Assembly (NCBI GenBank): GCA_022577435.1
Contig: JAKOON010000058.1
Location: 774,001-838,000, forward strand
Direction of reading: 5' to 3'
Source of the DNA: Embiotoca jacksoni
Taxonomy: Eukaryota > Chordata > Actinopteri > Embiotocidae
DNA: 64,000 bases
Part shown: piece after piece, positions 47,410 to 60,569 of the stretch
Layout: each line of letters opens with the position of its first letter
How positions within the stretch are numbered: position 1 is the first letter of the stretch
Notes under the pieces: model-generated
The model's input: the letters and a program-made list of their open reading frames with translations, nothing else
Database searches by the model: none
Told to the model about the DNA's origin: nothing
Program-made: the position numbers and the translations under genes

Positions 47410-47562
47410 GTCTGCCTCGACATATTTGCCTTTCTGTATTGACTGTGTGTTTCTGCATTGTGCTGTGTGTCTGTTCCCGTGTGTGTGCACCCTGACAGAT
47501 AAGCCTCCCCTGCAAGCCTCTTATTCGTTCAGCACCGAACAACAACAAGGCTGGCATTACTA
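47410..47562 (+). repeat. Direct repeat, copy B (~300-bp duplication)
   Basis: TCTGCCTCG at 47411, then ACAGATAAGCCTCCCCTGCA, TTATTCGTTCAGCACC and AACAACAACAAGGC parallel copy A at an offset of about 300 bp. The best-matching 70 bp differ by roughly 15-20 percent. Confidence 0.75.
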
Positions 47563-48079
47563 ATAAACTCAGCGTCTATGCTCTGATATGAGCAGCGAAT
47601 TTAGAGTTTCTCAAAGAAGCTCACAGGGGCATGGTCGATGCATTGTAAGCCCCAATACATTCACATTTCCAGGGAGACACGAGGGTGAGACAGATGAGGT
47701 AAAAGGGAAGAAAGAGAGAGAAAATGAGTTTGAGTCGTTACTTACCGCCATTGAGAGTGTGCGATTGAAGGACCTTTAACATCACGGTACAAAGCATGGC
47801 CTATAGAACATAAAGAAAAACACACCACCATTAAACAATATCAGTCAGTGTTCTGCACAAAGCTAAGACAGCAATCCTCATGAGTTGTGTGTTTGTTGCT
47901 TGGGTGTTGATGTGTCATCGCTTTACATTTCAGTAAAAATGTTTCATGATATGTTTCTTTTTATCTCCAATTATTACATTCTTACTAAACCCATAAACAC
48001 AACAAACACTCGTAATCTGTGCGCCGTCTGAAGTAAAGCAGGTGTTGGTGAGGGGGGAGCTGCACCAGTAATCATTGGT
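47563..48079. other. Unique sequence, no gene seen
   Basis: Nothing recognised. Confidence 0.5.
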
Positions 48080-48507
48080 TTCTTTCTATTTACCCGTTGG
48101 TCCATGTCTCAAACCTCACCTATGATCTGTAGCTTTGAGTAGTGACCAAAAGAATGAGATCGCCGATACAAGCGGATTAAATGAGTTTTCTCCGCAGTGC
48201 GTCTGGGCTCAGAGGGTTCGGTAGGGCAATGAGCTCTGACATCCAGAGTAGAGCTGCTTATTCTTTCTGTTAAAAGGAACCAGTTGAGGTGTTTTGATTG
48301 GGATGCCTCCCCGGCACCTTCCATTGGGAGGTTGGTACGCCAACTGGTAGGAGACCCTGGTGGTAGACCCAGAACACTCTGGAGGGATTATATATCTAAT
48401 CTGGCCTGGGATTTTCCAAGAAGGAGCACGTTTTGGCTAACTGGCTCAGCCTGCTGCCACTGTGACCTGACACTGGATAAGCAGAAGGAATTGGATGGAT
48501 GGATGGA
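48080..48507 (+). mobile_element. 3' fragment of RTE-clade (Rex3-like) LINE
   Basis: This copy extends further 5' than the one at 22.1 kb. CCTCACCTATGATCTGTAGC, AAAAGAATGAGATCGCCGAT and GCGTCTGGGCTCAGAG follow the order of the family's thumb region of reverse transcriptase. They lead to GGATGCCTCCCCGGCACCTT, AACACTCTGGAGGGATTATA and the tail GGATGGATGGATGG at 48493-48506. Several frameshifts and stops interrupt the frame, for example TAG after CAACTGG at 48347-48349. It is 5' truncated and inactive. Confidence 0.88.
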
Positions 48508-48640
48508 AACAATACCAAAACAAGGCTGTATTTGTGTTTGCTAAAATTATGACAATTACAGATGACATTTCTAGAATAAATTTAAACTGCCAGATTTCTG
48601 AGAGTCACGTTAGCTCTAACAGCTACTTAGTGCCACAATG

Positions 48641-48672
48641 TTATATATATATATATAAAAAAAAAAAAAAAA
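48641..48672. repeat. (TA)n followed by A-run
   Basis: About eight TA units followed by 16 A residues. Confidence 0.9.
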
Positions 48673-50339
48673 TTCCATTATTTGTTATAAGTAAATAAAT
48701 GATTAATTTAATTGCATTTTGTGTTTTTAGATACATCAATCGTCTGTAGTATGATTGGTTTTCTATAGTAATGCAACAAATGTGTATTAAATCAGTGCTT
48801 CACCTAAAATAAGCCATTAAAACAAAACAACAAGTGATTTCTAAAGTCTTAAAAACACAATGACTGTATAAAAAAATCATGAAGAAAAAATTAAAACAGG
48901 GTATAAAAGAAACAAGAATTGATCACTAAAATCAGCAAAATAGTCATAGTCATGATTGGTTTATAAAGATGTATTTTGTTATTAGGAATGAATGGGCCTG
49001 GGGCTGAATTAGTATTGACAGGGCCAGCATGCTGTAAGTGCCATATTTTGGTATTCTGTGCTTTTCACAAACTGCTTGTGATGTTACGAGACCTTCACTG
49101 CGGACAACGCTCGCTATAGAAGGAAAACGTTTATTTACTGACATTGCCTCTAAATTTGAGCAAAGCAGCAAGTGAGCATGATGATCACGGTTCTACAGAA
49201 AACTTGAGTCTTGGCATCGGCTTTCTATATCCCCACTAGACATCACGGAGGAAGAAAGTCTGAGCTGTCGAGGAGGCAGTGAGTGGGAGAAGGAGGACAG
49301 GATAGAGTGAGTCAGCTGAGGACTGTTGTGGAACAAAATCTATGGAACCAAAACTTAATAAACCAAATCATAAGGCCTCTTCTGTACTATATGAATACAT
49401 TCATGTTATTTTTCATTCAGGACAGTTACAGGCTAATTCTATTCACTTTTCATGTTTATTTTTGCTGGTCTATATCTCTGTGTGGCAACATACTTTGCTT
49501 TATATTCACTGAAACTTTTAAAGTCAAAGCATCGCCTTGTCTGGAAATAATACTAAAAGGCCGAAGGAATATAAGACACAGTACCACTAAAACTCTTGAT
49601 CATTACATGGTGTCTACACCAAAATATTGATGTCTTTGTACCAAAGCTGCTGCGGAAATCTGTTTGATAAGCTGGAGTAACCTAATTAATGCCAGACTGA
49701 GTTTTTTTGTTCCAGTAATTGACTTAGATTTAGTCACATTTGGCAACAGAGAGCAGATAAACTTCATAAATTGGCTATACTATGTAATACAGAGAAATGT
49801 ATTTATTTCAAGAAAATATTTCTTAATTCCTAAATAAAGTCTAAAGCAACACATTTCATGTTGTAAAATGGCTCAAAAGGAAATTAGTCCAATACTGGAG
49901 TTATTTGAGAGAATGATGACGGGGAACTTTTCCTATTGTAAACAATTTTCAAACAATTTACTGTGCTTGAAAGGCTCATTTAAACAACAACAAAAAAAAA
50001 CTCCAACTTGCAACATCAAAACAAGTTCAGTGAGTTGAGCTTCTCATTGAGTTTCCACAAATATTTCTTTGTAAAAGAACTGTGAAACTCTATGGCAATA
50101 AAAAGGGTTTTTAGGCTGCACTGAGACACAGTGACTCTTTGAGCTAAACACTTGAACAAACATACTATCACAACAACAAGCTAATATGCAATGGATATAA
50201 AGTTAACTATATTCACCATGGTAGCTGAGACTCATGGGAATCTCATCAGTTTTGCAGGTATTTGGTCATAAACCTAAGTATTGCACAGATACAAAATATT
50301 GAATTGCTGCTAGTGTTTATCGAAAGTTATTACAAATTG
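48673..50339. other. AT-rich unique sequence, no gene seen
   Basis: A 115-codon plus-strand open frame (49283-49630) has no recognisable domain. No repeat is recognised. Confidence 0.4.
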
Positions 50340-50820
50340 TCCTGAGGGGAGAATACATATGAATACCTAATGGGACTGCAGTTCATCCACGATATAAAGA
50401 CATTTCAATGTTAACCACAAATGATGTCAACCTCACGATGCCGAAGGACGAAAAGTCAGAGGATTATTCAAGACATCAGGATACAGTGTTTCAGAAACAT
50501 GAATATGCAACCCAGTCAATTCAGCAAATGTTGAGATTTCACTTTTGAGTAGATAAAAAGTGCCAGATTGCCTCATGCTGGTGCCAAATGAAATGTCGGG
50601 GATGTTTAAAGTCATCAGGATATATCACTTTGGAACCATGAATATCTGGATGACACATAGTGCCAATACATCCCGAATGTCTTAAGGTAAGAAGAACGTT
50701 TGACCTTATGATGGCACTACATTAGAAATCCAGACAACAGAAAAGTTATTAGGGTTCATCCTCCGAGAACCGTGAATGTTTGTACAAAACATCTTTTGGA
50801 GGGAGTTAAGGGATCAGCAA
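50340..50820 (+). repeat. Percomorph dispersed repeat (GAAAAGTCAGAGGAT family)
   Basis: The phrases ACCACAAATGATGTCAACCT, GACGAAAAGTCAGAGGAT, AGTCATCAGGATATATCACT, then AGGGTTCATCCTCCGAGAAC and GTGAATGTTTGTACAAAACA and AAAGTCAGTAGG match a repeat widespread in percomorphs. Its usual form runs AAAGTCAGGGGATCACCAAAG, GGATTCATCCTCTGGGAACC, ATGAATGTCTGTACAAAATT. Phrases occur two or three times, so the copy is internally repeated, with units of roughly 150 bp. Confidence 0.6.
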
Positions 50821-53800
50821 AGTCAGTAGGCTAGTATAGCTAAAACACAGCCAGTAGTAGTGAACTCAAAGTAAAAGCACAGATCTCTCAAGTCTCTCTG
50901 CTTTTCAATTCCTGTAAGAAAAACTGAATGTGGATGTTCACATTTGACTTGATGAAAGGAACTTCTCTTCGCTGCACACTTTATTTCAAATGATTTCAAT
51001 TTGGTAGCACTCAAGACATTTATTTTCTAAAGCAAATATTTAGCAGCAACAACAACAAATAGCAACATATTGCAAATTGCTCAACATATATTATTCTCCT
51101 CCACACACTCTGCCTTTAACTATCACCTTATCTGTCTCTGCCTCTGAACTACCACTTATCCTTGTAATGTATTCCTCACAGTGACAATGTGACTTACGTT
51201 CAGTTTATTCATCACCACATGCTAGTCACAGCGGCAGCTGAACATTTTGAGTTATTCTTTATTTTGTAAAAAGGGGGTCAAACAGTCAAAATATCCCAAT
51301 CTGCTATTTGCTCTACTTCTAATCTAAAAAAATACTCATGCAGCTTGTTGTGAAGATCAAGGTAACCCACCAGTAACTATCGAGTCATGTAACAGTTAAA
51401 TGATTACATTACAAAACAACAGATTACATGTACAGTATTTTATATAAGAAATGTAAAGTTACGGAGAAAGAAATATATAAATAAATTACAGTTATTCTTA
51501 AAAATGTTAGTGATTACAATTGGGTGACATCTGAATATATTATTTTCAGTAAAAAAAAAAAATAGAATATCGTTTTCAACTGGTTGCTGTGATTCCTTTT
51601 CGCTGTGCAATAATGTCTTCTGTCTACATCTGGCCAGGCTCCATTCATTTGGCAGAATTTTAACCTTTTTTTTTTTTTTTTAATTGGTGTTGCTGTTTGA
51701 ATTTAAGCTTCCTCGATCAATCAAATCACTGCACTGCTCTGAGCAACCACACAAAAGTGATTGGTCATGTTGACAGATAAAACCGAGAGGTGTTTAAAAA
51801 AAGAGTCCAGTGTGGTAGAATACTGAACAGCACCCAGCCCTGTTGATAGTTCTGTCATCATAGAGTTGACCTGAATGTAGACTTGGTTTGAGATTATGGG
51901 AACATTTTTCTTTTACTGCAGTCAGTTGTGATGCAGTAGATCACTGTGGTTTATTCCCCATCTTAATTTAAGTTATATTGGAGTAGCCAAGCTCCATCAG
52001 AATTTTGCTCACAGCTTCAGTTGTCTTCGCTGTAATAATAGTCTATCTCCTTTCCCTCTGAATGGCTGACTAATCAGCAAGCAATGTCTGTGTTTAAGTG
52101 TGATGAAGTCAACTAATCTTCATACATTTGAGTTTCAATCTTTCCTCTCTGAGCTGTCGGTGTAAAAGACACCAAAACTGCACTGTAAAAGTAAATATAT
52201 AACTGGAGTTTTGCTTAATCTCCCCATGTGAGATCCTGCCCTACTACTGTTATCACTACACGAGGTGGATGAACATTATCTTCTGCTGAATACATGAGGC
52301 AGTGATTAAAGGTCTGTCTATATTCATAACTGAACTGACAGTGCAAAGAGGCAGCGGGGTCATTACAGGATAAGGTAGATAGTAAATTAAACCAGAAGTT
52401 CTCTTCTAATCTCTTTGCTGCTCACCACTTCTTATTTCAACTTTTCTTATTAGATTTTTTTTACCTCTGATGTGGAAGATGTAGCCTACCTCTCTCACAG
52501 TATCTTAATTCCCTGTCCTAACTCTGGTCGCTATTTTTCAGGAAATGCATCATTGTTGTCATTCAAATCAAGTAACCCTCATTCATTAGCACACCGAGTG
52601 ACCAGAAAGATCGACTGACAGGGTTACAGCTTTTAATTATTTTCTTGTAAAGTCTTATTTTTAATAACTTACTGTTCATCACTTTGGATACCCTTTTTTG
52701 AGCTGCCAACTCTTACATATGAAGTGTAAAATTCACATAATTGACTCTAATCACCAGAAGTCATACCACATACCTTATTCCCAATTGTTAACCCTTTCCA
52801 CCCTGGCAGTCTCTGAAGTAATCCATTAATACGGTTGTCTGTATTTTTAATTCCTCGGATTAGCAGGTAGATCCGCCTTAAAATGCGGTAATTCAAAGGT
52901 GTAGGTTTGGTTTTGACTTGACACGGACCATTTTTGATGGTCAGTCATTAAGAAAATGCCTAAAACAGGACTTATATTAAATGGATTTTCTCTGATTTTG
53001 AATAGATAGTTGAATTCCTTACAGGCTTTTTTTTCATTGGTTTCATTTCATTCCACCTAAATCCAACTACTTCCGATCGAACCGTTTTCAGTTTACTTTT
53101 CATCTTTTGAAAGTTTCAACAATGATGAAGAATTAAAACTTAAAAAGGTTAGAAAGACAGATGATTTTGAGCAGCAGCTTAATTAAACTTTACAACTTAC
53201 TTTCATGTATCTACTAATATTGCAGATCCTGATTCAGAACTAAAAGTTGGTCCAACTGATGTACCGACATGATATGAACACAATTTGAACTGGGAGGTTC
53301 GGGCTATTGAACTTGAAGCTGATGGCAGAGAAAACATCTCACTCTGTCAGAGTTGTTAGAACAACAGAAACACTCAGTTTATTCTATTTGTGCAGCAGTG
53401 TGAGAGAGTGGTGCATCAGACAACAGTAATGTGAGAGAGACACATTTCCAACACCAAGGTTTCACACCAAACATCAACAGCTGACACTGGCTAACAGTAG
53501 ATAAGTGCTACCGGAATAGTTTGCACTCTGAGCTTTGCTAATAAGAGTGTGAGAACTCAAGAAACATTTGCACAGCTGTGCCCAACATATGTCACATGTG
53601 CACACTTTAACTTGCAATTTCATATGCATATGAGATGAAATCATCTTTTGAGTCAGTAAAAGTATTGTTAGAGACAATTCACCAATCCACGTCCCGACCA
53701 TTAATACACAAAACTTTGGTCATCCAAGGACTTCACAGCAGATGGGGTTTAAATTGCAGGGGGACTAGCTGGCCTCAGAAAAACAGTGGGTAGTTGTGGC

Positions 53801-55179
53801 TTTAATTATTAAAGGAATAGGGGTGGGAAATGGCTTTCAGATTACACTGGACAGGATTAAAACAATTGACTAGTGCAGACAATATAAACAATTACCCCAC
53901 CTCCAATCTGAAGTCCAAATACAGTTTTAATTGACTTTTTTTTCTGCAGTTTGTTGTAACAGTTACTATATATTGTATATACATATATACATGTATATAA
54001 ATAAATAAGCCATGTGTAATGAAGCATCGTGCATATACATTTATTTGTAGTGTTTTCACAGTGTTGTAAAGTTCACGGTCATACTTCTGCAGATGAAAAC
54101 ACCTAAAATGGTGATATACTGGGCCACAAATTAAGAGCAGCTAATGAGCCAAGAGATCACCAACAAAAGAAAATATAAATATTACTGAAGGAGCGATCAC
54201 TTGTTTGTCTGTCTCTGTCCTTGACCTTCGCAGACAAACCCACTGTTAAAACAGTTTTTTTTTTTTTTTTAATGGTGGACAGAAATATTTAAATTGCACT
54301 GAACCACACTTTTATTTTTGTCTGGGTTCTGTAGTTGATGCATAAACTGCATAAAAGTGCAGAAGTGTCTAACAAAAACAAAACAAAACGCCTGAAATAC
54401 AGCTTATAGTTGTGCTTTAATATTATTGTTTCACAATGAGAAGACAAGAGCGTGGACAGACAATCCAGGCAGCAACATGACGATGGATCAGTCTAGACAG
54501 AATCCAGTGAACAGAGACAAAAGCATGTAATGAGGTTACAGCATTATAAGTAGAAGAGGAGACAGACCAGTGACAGACCAGTCATGGAATTAGCTGCACC
54601 TTATGAGAGCCACTGAAGAAAGCACAAGCTGTGTGAACAATACACTGCATCAATGTTTAATGATCGGTCTCATCGGCATATACCTGAACCTTTCAACATG
54701 CTGTGCTTTTTATTCGTTTAAAAACTTTTGTAATTGTCACTGGTTGTTCTTTTGGTGGTTTGTTTGTGGCCTGGAAAAATAATTTCTTATTGCAAGTGGA
54801 TTTTAAAATTTAAAAAAACATAGCTTAATGTTTAGTTTCATACACATTGATTTCATCTCACACTAATTGAATTACAAATGATGTCAATATGCATAGCGAG
54901 AGAGGATTTTCTTACTCAGTTGAGGACATTTGAGCTGCAGAAATATTAGCAGAATAGATCTTTCACCCTTAAATGCATGGGTGTTTGGTCAAACACTCTT
55001 CTGCTTGCAGGTACTTATATAAGGCAGATGAAACAGTATGAATAATATTGCTTGTAATCCTTCTTTAGCGAATCATTACCACTATTACAATTAAATGTCT
55101 GTCAGTATTTCATTGAAACCTTCTTTGCTCTGAGATCTACTGGTTGGAGACCCCTGCTCTACAGACATTTCCCTAAAAA
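50821..55179. other. AT-rich unique sequence, no gene seen
   Basis: Homopolymers occur at 51546 (A), 51667 (T) and 54257 (T15). No coding exon, SINE or transposon terminus is recognised. Confidence 0.4.
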
Positions 55180-55275
55180 ACAAATGTCAAACTAGTGGTG
55201 GTGCTTGAGGAAATCAGGGGATCACCAAAGTCATAGGATTGATCTATTGGGGACCATAAATGCGTCCTACATTGC
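55180..55275 (+). repeat. Second copy of the percomorph dispersed repeat
   Basis: AACTAGTGGTGGTGCTTGAG, then AAATCAGGGGATCACCAAAG, TCATAGGATTGATCTATTGG and GGACCATAAATGCGT belong to the same family as 50340-50820. The preceding GGTTGGAGACCCCTGCTCTA at 55143 is itself a phrase common in teleost repeats. Confidence 0.6.
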
Positions 55276-55899
55276 TCTCTATGCATCCTACTTGCTTTGA
55301 CCTGAAACCTAAGCAGGCGACATTTACTCACTAAAAAAGCTGCTTTGTAAAGTAGGATATAATGGCACAGTTTGCAGTATACATGTATACATGCAGGACA
55401 TCATGATCCTTAAATGTCAATGTTGGGACTTTGGATGTAAGAGTACATCTTTTCATTTATTTCAAATCTTTTGAATACCTTAACTGTACATTATTGTTTC
55501 AGAGTACTTTTTATAGTGTTTTACACTTAACAAGAACACTGCTGCCCTTCTAAATAGTGCTCTCTGGGTGGAGCAGATCAATAGGAAGGACTTTACTGAG
55601 ATTAATTGCACCACCTGACTATGCATTCTGGACTGGGTAAACTTATTGGAAAGCAGCCACATCCATCACTGCGTATGAGGGTATTTAGGCAAGGAGAGTC
55701 TAAGAATAGTTGTGTCTTAGCCCTTAAAAAAATGAGAAGGAAAATGTCCTCCAAATGAAGCTGCCAGGCTCCAGCATGAGCATAAGTACATACTGTAAAA
55801 GCATAGAGGACATGATGAACCTGAAGTGATTGCCAGGCAATTCTAAACATCTTAGTCTCCATACAAATCCTCATCATACAGAATCCCTGCTCAGCAGGA
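55276..55899. other. Unique sequence, no gene seen
   Basis: Nothing recognised. Confidence 0.45.
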
Positions 55900-56100
55900 G
55901 GACCATACTTAGGTGCACTTATGGCTTAAAGCCCCTAAGTGCCTTTTGTGCAAGAGAGGGATCGACTCTCAGCTCGCAGACTTGACTTTAGGGACAAATG
56001 CTTAACTGAGAGATGCAACTCTGAGAGGTAATAAGAACCATTTATCCTCATTGCCAGCACACTATGGAATCTCTTGCCTCAAGCATTCTGATGATTTGAT
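55900..56100 (+). mobile_element. Possible C-terminal remnant of a LINE
   Basis: The plus strand near 56040-56092 encodes FILIASTLWNLLPQA, resembling the APxLWNSLPxxIR motif near the C-terminus of L2/CR1-like reverse transcriptases in fish. The surroundings are too decayed for a clear call. Confidence 0.3.
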
Positions 56101-57497
56101 GCATCTGCACACTGTGTAACAGATCTGTGCTCTCTGCCGATGACTCCTGAAACACTTCAAAATCATTTTCCTACATTATTTCAAGTGTTCACGGGTATCA
56201 GGAAAATGACAAAAAAAAAAAAACTGAGCAAAAACTGTTAAATCAATGAAACTTTAGTTTGTCAGATAGGCGTCATATTCATCTATTTCTTTTTAGTTTT
56301 TTTAGGGTTAGGGTTTACTGTATTACTCCTCTTATCTCATTAGCTGGTGTGTTGATGTAACAGTGAATATAAACTGTTCAGATACGGAGAACTTCAAGGC
56401 CAAAGCGATTAGAAACGTCAATATAAAAGTATTGTCAGGCCAAAATGGCTCAGGATTTAACCACATGGATCAAGGTCTGATCAAGTGTTCAGAGCTACTG
56501 GTGCCCCAGAGTCAATACGACTGCCAAAGTGCTTTTGAAGATTAAACCAATATGTATTACAAATCTGACACCAGAGGCTGAGATTACTGATGTAGAATGA
56601 TGATAGGCAACCGCAGATCTGAACAAAATTGTACATACAAGGCCTGTTGAGGCCTGTGTCTGTCTGTCTAATCCAACCGCCTTCAGATACCTCGCAGTTC
56701 TTAGCTGCTCTATGTATTGCATGAGCAGCCTGCGGAAGGTGGGCTAAGGTTAAGGTTCTACTGGTACTTTTGCAAATTTGATATGCATCATATCATCAAT
56801 GGTGTGTACTGCTTAGCTTCCAGGAAAAAGCCATATGAACGCACGCAGTCCAAAAATAACAAAAGCTCATGCCTGCCTGGCTTTTATAAATTACCAAGCT
56901 AACTGCTATCCATATAAATGAAAGCATATATAATTTAAATGACCTTCCCTCATAGATTTTTCATAGAGTTCATTTTTTCGCTACTAAGTATCATTACTCA
57001 TGCTCTTTTACGTACACGAGAAGTCCTGGATAGTCAATATTTTCCCTGCGAGCTAGTTACCAAGCATAAAACATACTTGAGGGAATATGCATAGAATACT
57101 TCGATTTGATGGCATGTGGGCAGCAGCACATTTTTAAGGTGGAGTGGTTGTGTTTTCGCAGAGAAAAAACTGATTTTCCATCCCCAACTCAACTGAACTC
57201 AACGGCTGTGATGAAGCCAAATCATTTTCCAGAGTCACAGTAGACTCAGTTTGTTAGTCTGTGGATACGATTCCTGGCTGCCTGCAGTTAGACTACAGCT
57301 CCAACGTTTCTTTCAATGATCAACCAAATTATTTTACTTCAACTGAAAAGATATTGTTAACATGAACTGCACTTTTGTGATATCCAGACTCAGTACTCTA
57401 CACATTCAGAAAGAAAAAAAAAATCATACTTATAATTTGTCCCCATCATTTCCTTCAAAATATAAAACAGATATAAAAAAACAATGAGGCTTGTAAA
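56101..57497. other. AT-rich unique sequence, no gene seen
   Basis: Two TTAGGG-like units at 56302-56314 are isolated. Open frames near 56363-56722 have no recognised domain. Confidence 0.4.
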
Positions 57498-57577
57498 TGA
57501 TTGATGGTTATGCTGATGAACTCTTTGTCACTGATGGTCACCAATTATGACAGCACAGCTTTTGGTGACAGCTGTCA
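57498..57577. promoter_or_regulatory. Candidate enhancer motif pair: PBX/HOX and TGIF/MEIS
   Basis: TGATTGATGG at 57498-57507 fits the PBX-HOX composite site. TGACAGCTGTCA at 57566-57577 is a perfect 12-bp palindrome that fits the dimer site of TGIF/PREP/MEIS-type TALE homeodomain proteins. Both lie within 80 bp. Function is inferred from motifs only. Confidence 0.25.
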
Positions 57578-58739
57578 GTCATGCTACACAAAGAGACAAG
57601 TGATCCTTTGGTGCTACCATTCTGTCATTTTATCTGTCATTCATTGCTGTAATATATGTGAAAACCCTTAGGTTATGCAAAGACTCTTTACCCCATTTAT
57701 AGTTCTGTAGTCACACTCGGATACCAATTAAAACTCAGTGCAAATGCATCCAAAAAGCACTCAAGCTTTTTGCTCCCATGTTGAATGTGGGCAATTCATT
57801 TTCTCTATATTCATTGAGATGATTTTGATATCAACCAAAGTGTTATTGTTGTAATTAAACTGCTTTGTGAGGTGCATTACAGGTGCATTACTTTCACCCT
57901 CCGGATGGGAGAAAGAAAAAAGTGGTACCAAAGAAAGTGGAGCAGACTACTGATGGCCACTAAAAGAGGGATGTTCCAGAGGAAAAATATATATTATAAA
58001 ATATATATTGTTTTGCATTTTAGAAGAGTACTTGAGCATTTTTTTAAGTTTAAAAACAGCCTTATTTATTAATAAGTAATATCCACAGAACTTTGGTTGT
58101 ATGGTTTTAACAGATGCACATTTAGGGTAAAAAGTACGATATGGTCCACCTGTTTCAGTGTGTTAGACACAAAACTGTAAATTTGTTGTTGCCCTGTGGA
58201 ATTGATAGCAGCTTGATTGGCAGACTGTTTATTTGATTATCTTTTCTATTAAACTTTACGATAGCTGTGATGCTTTATAAGATGTAATCTTGTAGTTATC
58301 TTCCCACGTCCGTCAGGGTCATGAATGCATGGACTTCATGTACTAACTGCACATTTGAAAGTATTACCGCATGCAGAAAACTAATGTCTTCTAAAGGAAC
58401 CATGAGGGGTCTTCTGTCCACATCCACGTCTGTTTCGGAGTACATTGATCCCTTGAGAGTATCAACTGATGGGGAATGTTGAGGAGATTAAATTACTGTT
58501 CAGTTATCTACTGTGCTCTACCACTAGTGCTCATTCAGATGCAAATCTAATTGACAACAGTTTCTCTTGCTACCTGTTCTAGTTTTCTTGCTGGCAACTA
58601 TTTTCCTTTTGAGGTGTTTGATTAAATTGCAAATATACAACCACAATAAGGCTAATCACTTTTCTGTTTTTAAACCACACAAACTTAAAATCAGTCAGAG
58701 AATCAGAAAAAAACAACTTTGAATCCCTGCAGGGAAATA
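57578..58739. other. AT-rich unique sequence, no gene seen
   Basis: A 66-codon plus-strand open frame (57872-58072) has no recognisable domain. Confidence 0.45.
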
Positions 58740-59110
58740 GATTCGTAACAGATGCTCAAGGGTGTAGAAGTTGTGTAATTATGCAACCTCAGCAGAAAGA
58801 GGAAGCATTGTATAAGTGGATGGCCACAGTAAGGAAGGACCTCCTGTGATGTACAGCAGTTTTTACCCGTTCTCTATCTGTGGTTGAATGCGCTCCTCTG
58901 GCTAATGAAAACAGTGTGTAGAGGCTGGAGGATATTTTGACATCCAACTCCCTGTGAGAGCATGCAGATTGTTTAGCTCCACCCAGAATGAGCTGGCCCT
59001 CTGAATGCAGCTTTTTTCTCTCTTCTGTGAGCTAGTACTGTACATGCAACAGTAGGGAGGTGCCATTTTGCTTAGTGACTCACAGAAAGTCCCTTCCGGC
59101 CCCAATTGTC
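58740..59110 (-). repeat. Possible decayed LINE-related repeat
   Basis: AAGGAAGGACCTCCTGTG, followed by AGTGTGTAGAGGCTGGAGGA and GAGCTGGCCCTCTGAATGCA, resembles phrases (GAAAGACCTCCTGTAG, CAGAGCTGGCCTTCTTGATC) that occur in antisense orientation in widespread teleost elements. A minus-strand open frame of 67 codons (59105-58902) overlaps it. The match is from memory and is weak. Confidence 0.3.
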
Positions 59111-60569
59111 TGTGTTATATTGTTCCAAAGGTCAAATATCAGAAGTTTTTAAAGGGCACATCTTGTACAAAATGGTTCATACTGGCAGGATGTAACCAGG
59201 CAGCATTGGTTAAATATTGCATTCAAAAGTAAAGTTCTTCAAGTTCTTCAGTTAAATTTTTTTTTATACATATCATGGACAAACTGATGCTGCTTCTCCC
59301 TCTCCATCGCACTCTCCTTGTCTGTTTCTCCCTCTGACGGTAAATGGATTCAGAGCCACAATTAGCATCAATCTGCCATACAGCTCAAATAAATGACTCT
59401 TAATAGACTCCACTACAAGATGCTGCAATAGACTGCACAATCAGATACACTGCTAGAGCCAGTCATCCCTCACACATATCGTGTCCTCCTATATTTATCT
59501 TTTGATATTTAATTGCATTTTCCCACACAAAACAGCCTCGCAAAAACAAATAAAAAAAATGTTGATATCATTTTGAGAGGAAAAACAAGACCGAATGACA
59601 AAAACAACACATTAAGTATTGCAAAAAATGGGAGAGACAGGAACATCATTATCATGATGACAGATACTTTACAAACCTGATAATACAGATGAGTATAACA
59701 TCCGAGGCTTCATCATCATTTCAGCGGCAGAAACAGAATTCTTAATTGTGGCTCCTGGTGCTGCTGTAGTTTTCATAAAAATGTGTATTAGTTTTAGTCA
59801 AATCATAATCATTTGATTTTTACTTAGACTTAATCAACACATTTTAGTCTAATTTTTGGTTTTACATCTTTGAAGCATTTTGAGGCCACAGCTGTCTGCA
59901 TCTCTGTGTTTGGTTGCCAGGTGCTATTCCCTTTTACAGAAAGGCTAACGGATGTTCCTCTGCTCTGCAGTAATACAACAGACTGACTCCCCTCAGTAAA
60001 TCCAGTTAACGTTATCATTTCCAAACTCTGGGTGTTTGAACATAACCGCTGTTTCTGTCAGTCCTGCTCATCTTGGATTAAAATTAGCATTAACATCGCA
60101 GCTACCTGTTCCTGCCACTAAAGAGCAGCATCTGTTTCAGAGGATGAGTCACTCACCTGCTCACTGAATACCGTCAGAGTTTACATAGAGAGCATTAAAA
60201 CAGGGATATTTATTTTGCCAGTGTATTAAGGATGATTTACATGGAGTGCTTTTAATACTGAAACTTACTCATGCATTTAGATACTAACATGAAATATATC
60301 CAACTGAAAGTAATGCAAATATTATGTCCTCATCTCCTAATAATGGGTATAATACATATATATTTTTTTTTTTTGTATTAATGTTTGTCTGCATGTTTCT
60401 TAGTTTTGCTGCTGTTTTGTTGGAGCTTCATGTATGATTCTTATTGGAAGATGATTTTAGTTTATAAATCTCTTTCTTTCAATCATGTCAGAAAACACTA
60501 CTGAACATAAGATGCTTCTTAAAAAATAGCACTTTATTAACACTTAAATGGCACTTACTTATAGCACTG
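59111..60569. other. AT-rich unique sequence, no gene seen
   Basis: A TTTTAGTC-rich stretch at 59785-59860 may be a decayed dispersed repeat. T13 lies at 60363. Nothing else is recognised. Confidence 0.4.

Noticed and set aside
56300..56315. TTAGGGTTAGGG string suggesting an interstitial telomere repeat
   Set aside because: Only two units, in AT-rich sequence; this length is expected by chance.
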